Source: an uncultured Clostridium sp. (GTDB lineage: Bacteria > Bacillota > Clostridia > Clostridiales > Clostridiaceae). From it: a stretch of DNA of 64,000 bases. A model generated the notes under the pieces. It did not search any database. It was not told the origin of the DNA and saw only the letters and a list, made by a program, of their open reading frames with translations. This document shows positions 18,028-27,214 of this stretch, one piece after another (position 1 is the stretch's first letter; the number at the start of each line of letters is the position of its first letter). The translations under genes and the position numbers were made by a program. The stretch is from positions 186,001 through 250,000 of the forward strand of contig URKQ01000001.1 in the NCBI GenBank assembly GCA_900548455.1. The letters run 5' to 3'.

Positions 18028-21000
18028 ATGAATGCTAGAAATTTTAAATGGAAGGATTTGTGTTTACCAGTGAAGAAAATTAATGAAATTTTTAGTGATT
18101 ATAATGCTAGCAATAATTTAGGTGATGCTGTAGTTGAGAACGTAGTGATAAAGAAGAAATCTAATATTTTAGAAATGAAACTTGCATCTGATAAATATAT
18201 TGAGAGAGCTGAAATTAAGGATTTTAATGAGTTTTTAAAGAAGCGATTTATTTTAAATGATTCCAAAGTGGATATTAGATATACAGATGAAGGATGTAAA
18301 AGACCGATAGAAGAGTGTCTAGAACATATTGTAGATTCACTTTGCTCAGAGCATCCTCTTTTTAAAGCTGCCATGAATAATTGCGATTTTGCTGTAGTTA
18401 ATGACAAAATAGAGTTTAAGTTTAAAATGATGGTTTCAAATACTTTAAAGGATTTAAATTATCATGGAAAGATTAGAGAAGCTGTTAGAAGTTTTTATGG
18501 GAAAACCTATGACGTTAAGTTTATTGATAATGTCACTAGTGAAGAGATTAAAAACAGAAATGAAGACGAACGTAAAATTAAAATGATGGAGCTTCAAGAA
18601 GAAATTAATAAGATTAAGAAAAATGATATTAAACCCAAAGTTAATAAAGATACAAAACCTTCTAAGGAGAAAACTAATCCATGGGCATCAAAAGGTAGCA
18701 AGAATATTGAAAAAGTAGATAGTTCTCTTTTAATCTTAGGAAGAAATGCCAACATTAAAGTTCCCGTTATTAAAATTAAGGATATTGCTCCTAATGAAGA
18801 AAGAATTGCCCTTCAAGGTGAGATTTCTAATATGGAAACTAAAGAACTTAGAAGTGGGAAAATATTAGTATCTTTTGATTTATATGATGGTTCTAGTTCA
18901 ATTTCCTGTAAATCTTTCTTAAAACCAGAAGATAGTAGTGAAGTGGTATCAAGGCTTAAGAAAGCAAAGGGTGTAAGGATATTTGGAAACTCAGGATATA
19001 GTAAATTTTCTGGAGAAAATGAAGTTATAGCTAATACTATAGTAGAATCGGAAGGACTTAAAAGAGTTTCAAGAAAAGATAATGCAGAGAAGAAGAGAGT
19101 TGAACTTCATCTCCACACTAAAATGAGTCAGATGGATGCAATGACTAGTGCTACTGATTTAATAAAGAGAGCTATGAGTTGGGGAATGAAGTCTATAGCT
19201 ATAACAGACCATGGAGTAGTGCAAGCTTTTCCAGAAGCTCATAAACTTTTAGGTAGAGATAATAAGGATATGAAGGTTATATATGGAGTTGAGGCATATC
19301 TAGCTCCAGATAAAAAGCCATCAGTTACAAATATAAAAGGTCAGAGCATTAATACAACTTATTGTGTTTTGGACTTAGAGACTACTGGATTTTCACCAGT
19401 TTTAGAGAAAATAACGGAAATTGGAATAATGAAAGTTCAAGATGGAAAAGTTATTGATAAGTTTAGTACCTTTGTAAATCCTCAAAAACCAATTCCACCG
19501 AGAGTAGTTGAAGTTACAAATATCACTGATGATATGGTAAGAAATGCTGATACTATAGATGCTGTATTTCCTATGATGATGGAGTTTATAAAAGGAAGTG
19601 TTTTAGTTGCACATAATGCTGACTTTGATATAGGGTTCTTAAAGCACAATGCTAAGGTTTTAGGATATGATTTTGATTTTACTTATTTAGATACCTTGAC
19701 ATTAGCAAAAGAACTTTTCCCAGATTATAAAACCTATAAACTTGGAAGAATTGCAAAGAATTTAGGAATTAAAGTAGAAGTTGCGCATAGAGCTTTAGAT
19801 GACGTTGATACCACCGTTAAAGTTTTCAATATAATGGTTGATATGCTTAAGGAAAGGGGAGCTATGACTCTAGAGGATATAGAAAAATATGCATCAGATG
19901 AGAAAGCAAAGAAAGAGGAATACAAAAAGCTTAAAACTTATCATGCTATTATCCTTGCAAAAAACTACGAAGGATTAAAGAATCTTTATAAACTAGTTTC
20001 TTATTCTCATTTAGATTATTTTTATAAAAAACCTCGTATTTTAAAAAGCATGTTTAAAAAGTACTCTGAGGGGTTAATAATTGGTAGTGCTTGTAGTGAA
20101 GGTGAGCTATATCAAGCCATTGCTCTTGGAAAGTCAGAAGATGAAATTGAAGCTATTGCTAGAGATTATGATTATTTAGAAATACAGCCGCTAGGTAATA
20201 ATGACTACTTAATTAGAAATGAACAGGTTCCAGATAAGGAATACTTAAAAGATATAAATAGAAAGATAATTAACCTTGGAGAAAAGCTTAATAAGTTAGT
20301 GGTAGCTACAGGTGATGTACACTTTATAGACCCGGAAGATGAAATATATAGACGTATTTTAGAAGCAGGTCAAGGATTTAAAGATGCAGATAATCAAGCA
20401 CCTCTTTACTTTAGAACTACTGAGGAAATGTTAGAGGAATTTTCTTATTTAGGTCAGGAAAAGGCTTATGAGGTAGTAGTAACTAATACAAATAAAATTG
20501 CTGATATGTGTGAGCAAATAAGCCCCATATCACCGGAAAAATGTCCTCCTCATATCGATGGTTGTGAGCAAACTATTAAAGATATAGCCTATGACAAGGC
20601 CCATGAACTTTATGGAGATCCGCTACCAGAAATTGTTCAAAGCAGGCTTGATAGAGAACTTGATTCTATTATAAAAAATGGATTCTCTGTTATGTATATT
20701 ATTGCTCAAAAGCTAGTTTGGAAATCTAATGAGGATGGTTACTTAGTAGGATCTAGAGGATCTGTAGGTTCATCTTTAGTTGCCTATATGACAGGTATAA
20801 CTGAAGTTAACTCCTTAGAACCACATTATAGATGCCCTAAGTGTAAGTATTCAGATTTCAATGATTATGGATATAAAAATGGCTTTGACCTTCCAGATAA
20901 AAATTGTCCTGTTTGTGGTGAGGCAATGGAAAAGGATGGTATGGATATACCATTTGAAACTTTCCTTGGATTTAATGGAGACAAGGAGCCCGATATAGAC

Positions 21001-22437
21001 TTAAACTTCTCTGGGGAATATCAAGCAAAGGCACATAGATATACAGAGGTTATCTTTGGAAAAGGTACAACTTTTAAGGCTGGAACTATTGGTACCATAG
21101 CGGAAAAAACAGCTTTTGGATATGTAAAAAAGTATTATGAAGAAAAAAATGAAGCTGTTAGCAAAGCTGAAATAATGAGAATCTCAAAGGGATGTACTGG
21201 AATTAAAAGAACCACAGGTCAACACCCAGGTGGAATAATAGTTGTTCCTAAGGGAAGAGAAATATTTGAATTTTGTCCAGTACAACATCCAGCAGATGAT
21301 TCAGATTCAGATATAATTACAACACACTTTGACTATCACTCTATAGATCAAAACTTACTTAAACTGGATATACTAGGACACGATGATCCTACAGTTATAA
21401 GAATGCTTCAAGATATAACAGGAGTTGATCCTAAGACTATACCGCTTGATGATAAAGAGACTATGTCAATTTTCTCATCTACAAGAGCTTTAGGGGTAAC
21501 ACCGGAACAGATAAATTCAAAGGTTGGAACCTTTGGAATTCCTGAGTTTGGTACAAAGTTTGTAAGAGGAATGCTTCTTGATACAATGCCAACAACCTTT
21601 GCTGATTTACTATGTATATCAGGACTTTCCCATGGTACAGATGTATGGGTAGGTAACGCTAAGGATTTAGTTGATGCAGGGACAGTTACACTGGGTGAAG
21701 CTGTTTGTACAAGAGATGATATTATGATTTATTTAATTAAAAAGGGTATAGAACCTAATACTTCCTTTAAGATAATGGAGCTTGTTCGTAAGGGTAAGGC
21801 TTTAAAAGATCCTGAAAAATGGGCAGGATATGAAGCTGACATGAGGGAGCATGGAGTTCCCGAGTGGTATATAGATTCTTGTAGAAAAATTAAATACATG
21901 TTCCCTAAAGCCCATGCAGCGGCTTATGTTATGATGGCTTTTAGAATTGCTTGGTTTAAAGTTCATATACCAAAGGCGTATTATGCAGCTTATTTTTCTA
22001 TAAGAGCGAGTGCCTTCGATGCAGAATTTATGATTTACGGAAAAGAAAAAGTTAAAGATAAGATGCAGGAAATTTTAAATCAAGGAAATGATGCAGCTCC
22101 TAAGGATAAGGATATGTATGATGATTTAGAAATAGTTCTTGAGATGTATGAAAGAGGAATAAAATTCTTACCAATAGACTTATATAAATCAGATGCAACA
22201 AGATTTATAGTAGAAGAAGATGGATTAAGACCGCCTCTTAATAGTATTTCAGGAATGGGAAATGTGGCAGCAGAATCTATTTATAAAGCTACTCATTCAG
22301 AAATTCCAATTACATCTATCGAAGATCTAAAGAAACGTGGTAAAATCGGAAATGCTGCTATAGAATTACTAAGAAAGTTTGGATGCTTACAAGGGCTTCC
22401 TGAAAGTGACCAGCTTAGCATCTTTGACATGTTATAG
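18028..22437 (+). CDS. polC: DNA polymerase III alpha subunit, PolC type
   Basis: A 1469-aa Gram-positive replicative polymerase. Order: N-terminal domain, OB fold (about 240-330), PHP domain starting at HLHTK (about 358) and interrupted by a DEDD 3'-5' exonuclease (DLETTG near 444, then HNADFDIGFL and HRALDDVD). Then come the palm and fingers with a Cys4 zinc site (CPKC and CPVC, about 935-965) and catalytic Asp residues in EPDIDLNFSG (about 989). All proofreading and polymerase motifs are intact. The start is uncertain: ATG 18028 has a poor site, while GGAAGGA at 18050-18056 precedes an in-frame TTG (18058) and GTG (18070). Clostridial polC usually adjoins ispG/rseP and rimP; here it sits among transporter modules and is followed by a structured noncoding element. 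Confidence 0.97.
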   Translation: MNARNFKWKDLCLPVKKINEIFSDYNASNNLGDAVVENVVIKKKSNILEMKLASDKYIERAEIKDFNEFLKKRFILNDSKVDIRYTDEGCKRPIEECLEHIVDSLCSEHPLFKAAMNNCDFAVVNDKIEFKFKMMVSNTLKDLNYHGKIREAVRSFYGKTYDVKFIDNVTSEEIKNRNEDERKIKMMELQEEINKIKKNDIKPKVNKDTKPSKEKTNPWASKGSKNIEKVDSSLLILGRNANIKVPVIKIKDIAPNEERIALQGEISNMETKELRSGKILVSFDLYDGSSSISCKSFLKPEDSSEVVSRLKKAKGVRIFGNSGYSKFSGENEVIANTIVESEGLKRVSRKDNAEKKRVELHLHTKMSQMDAMTSATDLIKRAMSWGMKSIAITDHGVVQAFPEAHKLLGRDNKDMKVIYGVEAYLAPDKKPSVTNIKGQSINTTYCVLDLETTGFSPVLEKITEIGIMKVQDGKVIDKFSTFVNPQKPIPPRVVEVTNITDDMVRNADTIDAVFPMMMEFIKGSVLVAHNADFDIGFLKHNAKVLGYDFDFTYLDTLTLAKELFPDYKTYKLGRIAKNLGIKVEVAHRALDDVDTTVKVFNIMVDMLKERGAMTLEDIEKYASDEKAKKEEYKKLKTYHAIILAKNYEGLKNLYKLVSYSHLDYFYKKPRILKSMFKKYSEGLIIGSACSEGELYQAIALGKSEDEIEAIARDYDYLEIQPLGNNDYLIRNEQVPDKEYLKDINRKIINLGEKLNKLVVATGDVHFIDPEDEIYRRILEAGQGFKDADNQAPLYFRTTEEMLEEFSYLGQEKAYEVVVTNTNKIADMCEQISPISPEKCPPHIDGCEQTIKDIAYDKAHELYGDPLPEIVQSRLDRELDSIIKNGFSVMYIIAQKLVWKSNEDGYLVGSRGSVGSSLVAYMTGITEVNSLEPHYRCPKCKYSDFNDYGYKNGFDLPDKNCPVCGEAMEKDGMDIPFETFLGFNGDKEPDIDLNFSGEYQAKAHRYTEVIFGKGTTFKAGTIGTIAEKTAFGYVKKYYEEKNEAVSKAEIMRISKGCTGIKRTTGQHPGGIIVVPKGREIFEFCPVQHPADDSDSDIITTHFDYHSIDQNLLKLDILGHDDPTVIRMLQDITGVDPKTIPLDDKETMSIFSSTRALGVTPEQINSKVGTFGIPEFGTKFVRGMLLDTMPTTFADLLCISGLSHGTDVWVGNAKDLVDAGTVTLGEAVCTRDDIMIYLIKKGIEPNTSFKIMELVRKGKALKDPEKWAGYEADMREHGVPEWYIDSCRKIKYMFPKAHAAAYVMMAFRIAWFKVHIPKAYYAAYFSIRASAFDAEFMIYGKEKVKDKMQEILNQGNDAAPKDKDMYDDLEIVLEMYERGIKFLPIDLYKSDATRFIVEEDGLRPPLNSISGMGNVAAESIYKATHSEIPITSIEDLKKRGKIGNAAIELLRKFGCLQGLPESDQLSIFDML

Positions 22438-22448
22438 GCTACATTTCT

Positions 22449-22790
22449 CTATAAGCTGACTTTGCTACTCCCATATACGCACTACAGTTCACGGGCTGCG
22501 GACCTTTATATAATATCTATCAATTAATATTAAGAAACTAATAATTTAGTTTGGGAAGTTACATAAACTTCCGAGCGGCCCTGTAGATAGTTCACTTGTA
22601 GTGGTATATTTGGGAGTAGCAAAGTTTATATAATATAAGAATTGTAACATGGTGGGGTGTTACTGAAGGTAGAGATTCCTAAGGGAATCTCTATATTTAT
22701 ACTAAGCTTTAATGCGAGAAAAACTGAATTATCATCGCTCATTGGGGCTTCGAAGCTGACACATAGTAAGGATAAATTAAGATGAAAATT
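22449..22790 (+). ncRNA. Candidate structured RNA element, copy 1
   Basis: Noncoding and unusually GC-rich for this window. A closing stem pairs CTTTGCTACTCCCATATAC (22460-22478) with 22604-22624, which ends GGGAGTAGCAAAG. Inside are CACTACA/TGTAGTG (22480-22486/22597-22603), GGGCTGC/GCGGCCC (22493-22499/22575-22581), and hairpins from AAACTA/TTAGTTT and GGAAGTT/AACTTCC. A short terminator-like hairpin AGAGATTCC/GGAATCTCT follows (about 22672-22692), then a conserved block around 22715-22775. A second copy in the same orientation is at 56281-56620; the folded core is 165 nt in both. I cannot assign it to a known RNA family. The rest of the 22438-23062 gap has a degenerate second version of the short hairpin (22803-22846) and a terminator. 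Confidence 0.65.
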
Positions 22791-22871
22791 GTAATGGAGT
22801 GAAGAGTTACTGAAGGATGCATTCTTGTGGAATCTCTATTGTTTTTATTGTCACTTTACCAAAGTTAATTT

Positions 22872-22915
22872 AGCACAAGTGTTGTACAATATATGTTACA
22901 ACACTTGTGCTTTTT
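22872..22915 (+). terminator. Palindromic hairpin and T-run, family member 1
   Basis: Fifteen-bp stem AGCACAAGTGTTGTA with its complement, then T5. Related hairpins lie at 36831 and 56914. It probably ends transcripts coming from polC or the structured element. Confidence 0.8.
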
Positions 22916-23017
22916 AAATCCATATATAAGATAAAATGCCTTTGGAAATAAGATACTAATGTATTGGCAAAATTTGCATAAATTATGTTATTATTACTTT
23001 ATAAGGAGGCTTATAAT

Positions 23018-23047
23018 TTGATAGAGATTATAACAAATAATTATTAA
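23018..23047 (+). CDS. Possible 9-residue leader ORF before the DUF4177-like gene
   Basis: A perfect AAGGAGG (23003-23009) stands 8 bases before a TTG that opens the frame MIEIITNNY and stops at 23047. The real gene start follows 15 bases later with its own site AAGGTGG. Such a strong unused site suggests a leader peptide or a gene remnant. Confidence 0.25.
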   Translation: MIEIITNNY

Positions 23048-23062
23048 AAAGGTGGTAAGTTA

Positions 23063-23257
23063 ATGTACGAATACAAAGTTTTTAAATGGAGATTTGATTT
23101 AAGTAGTGCAGAAGAGTTAGAAAAAACTTTAAATGATTACGGTAAAGAAGGTTGGAAAATATTAAATATCATACAGAATGTAAAGGGAAGTGGAGGAGCA
23201 TTGTTTGCGTCTATAGACGGTAATGAAGCAACAATTATTCTTGAAAAAAGTATATAG
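23063..23257 (+). CDS. DUF4177-like small protein
   Basis: A 64-aa soluble protein. The opening MYEYKVFKWRF, the helix with a leucine-rich heptad and the GKEGWKILNI segment fit the DUF4177 pattern, a small alpha-beta domain common in Bacillota with unknown function. Start: ATG after AAGGTGG. It is probably a short monocistronic or bicistronic unit with the acetyltransferase 70 bases downstream. Confidence 0.6.
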   Translation: MYEYKVFKWRFDLSSAEELEKTLNDYGKEGWKILNIIQNVKGSGGALFASIDGNEATIILEKSI

Positions 23258-23326
23258 AATTTAAAAATATTAGAAGATTCAAATTTTTGAGGGTCAATGT
23301 AGATTTATAAGTGAGGTGTTAATCAT

Positions 23327-23773
23327 ATGAAAGATCAAATGAATGGTGAAAACATTAAATCAGTTTTAAGTAATATTACAATGCCAAAGGGTTTCTATAT
23401 TCGAGAATTTGAAGAAAATGACTTTCCATATATTCAAAAGATATATGAAAATGAAGGCTGGTTAACTATTGTTAATAGACCTAGCGATGGTCTAAAAGCT
23501 TTTAAAAATTCTGATATAGCTCTTGTTGCAATATATGAAGATAAAGTTGTCGGTGTTGTACGTGGCCTAACTGATACAGAAATAACTACTTACATTGTAG
23601 AATTAATAATTAATGAAGAATTTAGAGGAAAAGGATTAGGGAAAAGTCTTATTAATGCTTGTCACTTATTATATCCTAGAACAAGGATTGAAGTGTTAGG
23701 GAGTACTAACTCTAAAGATTTTTATAGAGCTAATGAGTTTAGAGAATTCTTTGGTTTTAGAAAGAGTTTTTAA
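23327..23773 (+). CDS. GNAT-family N-acetyltransferase
   Basis: A 148-aa acetyltransferase. The acetyl-CoA binding motif A is VELIINEEFRGKGLGKSLI (about 88-106, R/Q-x-x-G-x-G/A form). N-terminal strands begin at FYIREFEENDF. The C-terminal Tyr of many GNATs appears as FYRANEFREFFGF. Substrate unknown; could modify a small amine or a protein. Start: ATG after GAGGTGT. Ends before a strong terminator at 23814. Confidence 0.8.
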   Translation: MKDQMNGENIKSVLSNITMPKGFYIREFEENDFPYIQKIYENEGWLTIVNRPSDGLKAFKNSDIALVAIYEDKVVGVVRGLTDTEITTYIVELIINEEFRGKGLGKSLINACHLLYPRTRIEVLGSTNSKDFYRANEFREFFGFRKSF

Positions 23774-23813
23774 AATGTAGATTTAAAATTATGACATGTA
23801 GGTTATATAAAAA

Positions 23814-23849
23814 AAGATGCTTCGATGTTGAGATCGAAGCATCTTTTTT
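23814..23849 (+). terminator. Strong terminator after the GNAT gene
   Basis: AAGATGCTTCGAT pairs with ATCGAAGCATCTT (13 bp), loop of 6, followed by T-rich tract. It isolates module D from upstream transcription. Confidence 0.9.
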
Positions 23850-23881
23850 GTCAGAAGATTGTCAGAAGATGTGTTTATAAT
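23850..23881 (+). promoter_or_regulatory. Direct-repeat box and -10 in front of module D
   Basis: GTCAGAAGAT occurs twice (23850-23859 and 23861-23870) with an 11-bp period, followed 5 bp later by TATAAT (23876-23881). No -35 at proper spacing is present. The arrangement mirrors the one before module A, though the repeat sequence differs. It is a candidate binding site for the module D regulator. Confidence 0.4.
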
Positions 23882-23913
23882 ACAAAGTAAATGAAAAACT
23901 TTGAGGTGGTAAA

Positions 23914-24591
23914 ATGAGTATTTTAAAAACAGAAAATTTAGTTAAGATCTATGGTGAGGAGCCTAATATTATAAAAGCATTGGATGATGTGAGCATAGAA
24001 ATAAAGGAAGGCGAATTTGTTGCGGTTATAGGAACTTCTGGAAGTGGAAAATCTACACTTTTAAATATGCTGGGAGGCTTAGATAAGCCCACTAGTGGAG
24101 AGACAATAATAGCTAACAAAGTTCTTAGCAATATGAAGGATGAGGAACTTACTATATTTAGAAGAAGAAATATAGGATTTATATTTCAAAATTATAATTT
24201 GGTACCAATTCTAAACGTATATGAAAACATAGTATTACCAATAGAACTTGATGGAATAAAAATAGATAAGGAATATGTAGATTCAATAATTACAACCTTA
24301 GGACTTGGAGAAAAACTATCCAATATGCCTAACAACCTATCAGGTGGACAACAGCAAAGAGTTGCCATTGCAAGGGCTCTTGCAACAAAACCAGCTATCA
24401 TTTTAGCAGATGAGCCTACAGGTAATTTAGACAGTAAGACTAGTATGGATGTAATCGGACTTTTAAAAGTTACTAGCAAAAAATTTAATCAAACTATGGT
24501 TATGATCACTCATAATGAAGAAATTGCGCAACTTGCTGATAGAATTATTAGAATAGAAGATGGTAAAGTTGTAGGTCGAGGTGATAGATAA
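23914..24591 (+). CDS. ABC transporter ATP-binding protein, module D
   Basis: A 225-aa LolD/BceA-type ATPase. Walker A is GTSGSGKST, Q-loop IFQNYNLVP, signature LSGGQQQRVAIARAL, Walker B IILADEPTG, switch His in MITHNE. Start: ATG after GAGGTGG. The TAA stop overlaps the permease ATG by one base (TAATG), so the two are translationally coupled. Confidence 0.9.
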   Translation: MSILKTENLVKIYGEEPNIIKALDDVSIEIKEGEFVAVIGTSGSGKSTLLNMLGGLDKPTSGETIIANKVLSNMKDEELTIFRRRNIGFIFQNYNLVPILNVYENIVLPIELDGIKIDKEYVDSIITTLGLGEKLSNMPNNLSGGQQQRVAIARALATKPAIILADEPTGNLDSKTSMDVIGLLKVTSKKFNQTMVMITHNEEIAQLADRIIRIEDGKVVGRGDR

Positions 24592-27113
24592 TGAAGTTTG
24601 AAAATAATAATAAGGAAGTCATAAAAAGAATTACTAATCGATCATTAAAAACTAACAAAGTGAGAAACATATTTGCTATTTTAGCAATAGTACTAACAAC
24701 TTTTATGATATCTTCTGTTTTTAGTATTGGAGCAAGTTTTGCAAAGAACTATAAGACTATGACATTAAGGGTTCAAGGGAATACCTCCAATGTATTTTTA
24801 AATAATCCAAGGGAAGATCAAATTAATAAAATTAAGGATTTAAATCTGGCTAAGACTATGGGCTATGAAATTAATGTTGGAGGAGTTCAGCTAGAGAGTT
24901 TAAATAAGAATAGGAGCAATATTAAAATTAAATACAGTGATAATGAGAATTTTGAGAAACAGTTATTACCCTGTATAAGTGATTTTAAAGGTAGTTATCC
25001 TAAGGAAGAAAAGCAGATATTAGCATCTACAAAGGCTTTAGAGTTTTTAGGTAAAAGTGATGCAAAGATAGGAGATAAAATAGAAGTTCCTTGTAAGATT
25101 AATGGTAAAGTTTCTAATATAGAATTTGTTTTGAGTGGTTATTACACTACTTATGATTTAGTACAGGATACTGGATATTTGTTGGTATCTAAGGATTTTG
25201 TAGATGAAAATAATTTAACATTAGCTAGTAGTGGGAAGCTATTGATTAGTTTAAAACCAGAGTTTAAAGGGACAGGTCCAGATACTTTAGAAAAAGAAGT
25301 GATTCTTGAAGGTGGACAAGAGTTTGATTATAGTTATGATAAAGATGGTGAAATATCAGATACAGTTAAATCGACTACTTTGATTGTAGTGATAATTGCT
25401 TCATTTATTGTACTAAGTGGATATTTATTAATTTATAATGTGCTATATATAGCAGTTACAAAGGATATAAATTTTTATGGTCTTTTAAAAACTATAGGAA
25501 CATCACCAAAGCAAATTAAAAGAATAGTTAAAGGCCAGGCACTAAAGCTATCAGCCATTGGAATTCCGCTAGGTTTAATTCTTGGAGGCGTAGTTTCTTT
25601 TGGAATTGTACCTTTGGCACTAAGTATGTTTTTTACTGAGGCTACTGCAATGCCAAAAGATGTATCCTTTAATCCAATTATTTTTATAGCAGCAGCTCTA
25701 TTTTCACTAATTACAGTTATGCTAAGCTGTAAAAAACCTGCAAAAATTGCAGGGAATATTTCACCAATAGAAGCAGTAAGATATACAGGGAATAGTAGTA
25801 AAAAATATAAGAAAAATAGAAATTCAACTAATGGTGGCAAGCTTTATAAAATGGCATGGTACAATGTGTTTAGGGAAAAGAAGAGATCCGTTTTGGTATT
25901 TTTATCACTGTTTATGGGGATTATTACTTTCTTGAGTGTAAATACTTTTATAGATAGTCTCAAGGTAGATAATTTTATAAATGCTTACGTAAAAAATGAC
26001 TTTGAACTTCGTAGTATCATATTACCTAAGGATATTGAAAATACTGAAAATAAAATTCATAGTGATATGGTAAAGAAGATTAGGGATATAGATGGCGTTA
26101 ATAAGGTAAATGAAATTAAATATAGTTTTCTTGAGCTAGAGATGAGTGAAGATGTTTTATTACCATCACTAAAAGAAGGTTTTAAAAGAGCAAAAGAAAC
26201 AGAAGATAGTTTAAACAATTATCTTGGAGCTATTAAGGATAATCCTCAAATATTGTCTGCATCAATACTTGGAATTGATGATGACCTTATTGAAAAATTT
26301 AATGAAGAGAATAAGGAAAAAGTAGATGTAGATAGATTTAAGGAAGGTAAGTTAGCTTTAGCTGCTTCATGGTATTATGGAGATAATTACAAAGATGTGA
26401 AGGGTATATTAAATATAAGAAATTCAGAAAAAAGTGGAGTACAGGGGTTTGAAGTAAAGGCTGTAGAGGATACAGCAGGACTATTACCATCAGGATTACC
26501 TGCACCTTTAGGTATACCAACGATTTATGTAAGTAATTCTGCACTTTTAAAACTAAATAGTAAAGCTGCAAATAATATATTATATATTAATGTAGATGCT
26601 AAAAAGGAGGATTTAATTAAAACAGAGCTGAAAAATATTAGTAGTAGTACAGGATTATATCTAGAATCAAAAACTGATGAAACAAAGGAATTTAAAAAGT
26701 CTCAAGTGGTAATGAATATTTTAGGTGGTGGAATTTCAATTATATTAATATTAATAGGGGCATTAAACTTTATTAATGTGATGATAACTGGAGTAAATGC
26801 AAGGCTTAAAGAATTAGCTGTCATGGAGAGCATTGGTATGACTAAAAAACAAATTAAAAAAATGCTTACCTTTGAAGGATTTTATTATGCTGGAATTACA
26901 ACTATATTTATCTTAACATTAGGAGTGGCAATTATTTTAGGAATTTCTAAGCTTTCAAGGCAAATTGCAGATTATGCAGTATTTTCTTTCCCAACTATTC
27001 CTTTAGTTTCCATAGTGATTTTTATATTTGTAGTATGTTTAATTACTCCAAGCATTGTATTTAAAGCATCAATTAAAAAAAGTGTAACCGAGAGAATTAG
27101 AAACGAGAATTAA
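24591..27113 (+). CDS. FtsX-family ABC transporter permease, module D
   Basis: An 840-aa two-half FtsX permease. First helix at about 23-48, ectodomain to about 255, helices to about 385 (FtsX motif NFYGLLKTIGTSPKQI). The second half begins at about 430 with helix LVFLSLFMGIITFLS, then a charged ectodomain to about 705 and three helices (motif LKELAVMESIGMTKKQI). The N terminus (KRITNRSLKTNKVRN) is the usual cytoplasmic lead-in of this family and helps set the expected start position in the module C paralog. Predicted to transport or sense an envelope-active compound with its own two-component system. Confidence 0.86.
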   Translation: MKFENNNKEVIKRITNRSLKTNKVRNIFAILAIVLTTFMISSVFSIGASFAKNYKTMTLRVQGNTSNVFLNNPREDQINKIKDLNLAKTMGYEINVGGVQLESLNKNRSNIKIKYSDNENFEKQLLPCISDFKGSYPKEEKQILASTKALEFLGKSDAKIGDKIEVPCKINGKVSNIEFVLSGYYTTYDLVQDTGYLLVSKDFVDENNLTLASSGKLLISLKPEFKGTGPDTLEKEVILEGGQEFDYSYDKDGEISDTVKSTTLIVVIIASFIVLSGYLLIYNVLYIAVTKDINFYGLLKTIGTSPKQIKRIVKGQALKLSAIGIPLGLILGGVVSFGIVPLALSMFFTEATAMPKDVSFNPIIFIAAALFSLITVMLSCKKPAKIAGNISPIEAVRYTGNSSKKYKKNRNSTNGGKLYKMAWYNVFREKKRSVLVFLSLFMGIITFLSVNTFIDSLKVDNFINAYVKNDFELRSIILPKDIENTENKIHSDMVKKIRDIDGVNKVNEIKYSFLELEMSEDVLLPSLKEGFKRAKETEDSLNNYLGAIKDNPQILSASILGIDDDLIEKFNEENKEKVDVDRFKEGKLALAASWYYGDNYKDVKGILNIRNSEKSGVQGFEVKAVEDTAGLLPSGLPAPLGIPTIYVSNSALLKLNSKAANNILYINVDAKKEDLIKTELKNISSSTGLYLESKTDETKEFKKSQVVMNILGGGISIILILIGALNFINVMITGVNARLKELAVMESIGMTKKQIKKMLTFEGFYYAGITTIFILTLGVAIILGISKLSRQIADYAVFSFPTIPLVSIVIFIFVVCLITPSIVFKASIKKSVTERIRNEN

Positions 27114-27117
27114 TACT

Positions 27118-27171
27118 AAAAGCTAAGAGCTAAGGAATATTGCCATGAAAATTTCTTAATTCTTAGCTTTT
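27118..27171 (+). other. Hairpin between transporter and regulator genes, module D
   Basis: AAAAGCTAAGA (27118-27128) pairs with TCTTAGCTTTT (27161-27171). TAAGGAA/TTTCTTA inside may extend the fold. It lies at the same place in the operon as the module A hairpin. It may act as an attenuator or mRNA-processing signal. Confidence 0.5.
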
Positions 27172-27214
27172 AACTATTTATCAATAAGCTATAATAGACT
27201 TATGAGGTGAAGTG

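Noticed and set aside
25475..25840. 121-codon minus-strand frame inside the module D permease
   Set aside because: Shadow of a conserved FtsX coding region, with no start signals.
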